Of a stretch of 6,843 nt of DNA, positions 5,914-6,843 are shown one piece after another. The notes under the pieces are model-generated. The model was not told the DNA's origin, ran no database searches, and saw only the letters and a list, made by a program, of their open reading frames with translations. How positions within the stretch are numbered: the first letter of the stretch is position 1; the number at the start of each line of letters is the position of its first letter. The stretch is from Bacteroidota bacterium (GTDB taxonomy: Bacteria; Bacteroidota; Bacteroidia; CAMBQF01), in the NCBI GenBank assembly GCA_027483285.1, contig JAIXUZ010000002.1, positions 1-6,843 of the forward strand, read 5' to 3'. The position numbers and the translations under genes were made by a program.

Positions 5914-6843
5914 ATGAAAAAGCTTTTACTGATTGCAGTAGCCTTTACTTTATGTACATGCCTTTCTGCCCAAAGTTTATTTATCAATGAGTTTTCGTGT
6001 TCTAATAAAAGCCAGCTGGCCGATAATTTTAATGAGTATGAAGACTGGGTAGAAATTTATAACCCATCGGGCAGCAGCATAGATATATCGGGCTACCACC
6101 TTAGCGATAAGGTTACCGACCCCACCAAGTGGCCCATACCCGCAGGCACATCTATACCGGCAGGGGGCAAAAAAGTTTTCTATTGTTCAGACCGTAACAT
6201 AGTGCAGGGTGGGCAGGCACATACCAACTTTAAACTTACCCAAACAAGGCAGGAATATATCCTTATAGCCAATCCGGCAGGTGTTATTATCGACTCGATA
6301 CACATTACCAAATACACCCAGAAAAACCACTCGTTTACACGCACTACAGATGGTGCAGCTACCTGGGGCGTGGGCGTTACCCCAACCCCGGGCGCAACCA
6401 ATACCAACGTAAAACTATACTATGCCGCTCAACCTACAGTTAGCCAAAGCGGAGGGTTTTACGGTGCAGGCTTTAGTTTAACAATTACTACTACAGAGCC
6501 TAACAGCGTAATCCGTTATACAACCGATGGGTCGGAACCAACAACAGCATCTACCCAATACACAGGACCTATTGCCGTAAACGCAACTATAGCCATACGG
6601 GCACGTACCTTTAGCACCAATGCTAACATACCAGCCAGCTTTACAGAGACAAATACCTACATAATTGGCACCACGCACACGATGCCTACCGTTTGCCTAA
6701 ACGGGCCGTTTAATTCGCTGTTTAATTCGGGTAACGATATTATGCATGCTATTGAGTATTATGGCGCCAACAGCGGAAGCCTGATATTTAAAACTGAAGG
6801 TGATATGAAACGCCACGGCAACGACTCGTGGGCATTTGACCAA
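5914..6843 (+). CDS. Secreted lamin-tail domain protein, CotH-like (5' part only)
   Basis: The frame is open from ATG 5914 to the last base, giving 310 residues; the 3' end is outside the window. Residues 1-19 are a signal peptide ending LSA before Gln20, a common form in Bacteroidota. Residues about 21-131 are a lamin-tail domain (LTD), an Ig-like fold: FINEFSCSN, then EDWVEIYNPSGSSIDISGYH, WPIPAGTSIPAGG and EYILIANPAGVIIDS. Residues about 174-235 look like a chitobiase/hexosaminidase C-terminal-like domain, with VIRYTTDGSEPT (199-210), YTGPI and AIRARTFS. From about 257 (MPTVCLNGPFNSLFN, later SLIFKTEGDMKRHG) the sequence resembles the entry into a CotH-like kinase region, as often found after these two domains in Bacteroidota. 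The CotH part is inferred from order and weak similarity. The function is unknown; surface attachment or a secreted kinase are possibilities. A type IX secretion sorting tail could lie beyond the window. Confidence 0.8.
   Translation, partial: MKKLLLIAVAFTLCTCLSAQSLFINEFSCSNKSQLADNFNEYEDWVEIYNPSGSSIDISGYHLSDKVTDPTKWPIPAGTSIPAGGKKVFYCSDRNIVQGGQAHTNFKLTQTRQEYILIANPAGVIIDSIHITKYTQKNHSFTRTTDGAATWGVGVTPTPGATNTNVKLYYAAQPTVSQSGGFYGAGFSLTITTTEPNSVIRYTTDGSEPTTASTQYTGPIAVNATIAIRARTFSTNANIPASFTETNTYIIGTTHTMPTVCLNGPFNSLFNSGNDIMHAIEYYGANSGSLIFKTEGDMKRHGNDSWAFDQ

Noticed and set aside
6180..6678. Two leftward open frames near the right end
   Set aside because: They are antisense to the continuous lamin-tail gene, which has a signal peptide and recognisable domains; their products show none.

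Overview
The window looks like a chromosomal segment of a member of the phylum Bacteroidota, most likely a Sphingobacteriales- or Chitinophagales-type genome. Three things point there: TAnnTTTG (-7 type) boxes sit just upstream of most genes; there are no Shine-Dalgarno-like sequences; and the gene content (67K-type SppA, a secreted lamin-tail protein with a signal peptide ending in SAQ, a GT87-like membrane protein) fits. The genus cannot be fixed from the sequence. I see no rRNA, tRNA, CRISPR array, integrase or transposase.

Layout. Positions 1-162 are the 3' end of a rightward beta-propeller gene, closed by a strong hairpin terminator. Two leftward genes follow: a secreted NlpC/P60 cysteine peptidase (248-775) and the signal peptide peptidase sppA (961-2727), separated by a leftward terminator at 905-938. 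A 59-bp divergent promoter region separates sppA from rightward folK (folate biosynthesis). folK overlaps by 10 bp a GT87/DUF2029-like polytopic membrane protein. That gene runs out through a GC-rich inverted repeat pair (4418-4512), which supplies its last codons. After the repeat come a saccharopine dehydrogenase-family oxidoreductase (4537-5862) and the first 310 codons of a secreted multidomain protein (5914 to the window end) with a lamin-tail domain, a chitobiase C-terminal-like domain and probably the start of a CotH-like region.

The genes do not form one obvious pathway. NlpC/P60 and SppA both act at the envelope (peptidoglycan peptide cleavage, signal peptide degradation) but appear to be separate transcription units. 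folK and the GT87-like gene are probably co-transcribed and translationally coupled although their functions seem unrelated. The oxidoreductase and the lamin-tail gene each have their own promoter-like box.

I did not find a convincing new defence or mobile system. The points most worth a second look are the repeat pair that has become coding sequence, the nearly leaderless starts of folK and the saccharopine dehydrogenase gene, the interlocked sppA/folK promoters, a heptamer-period repeat against the NlpC/P60 stop codon, and the truncated lamin-tail protein.
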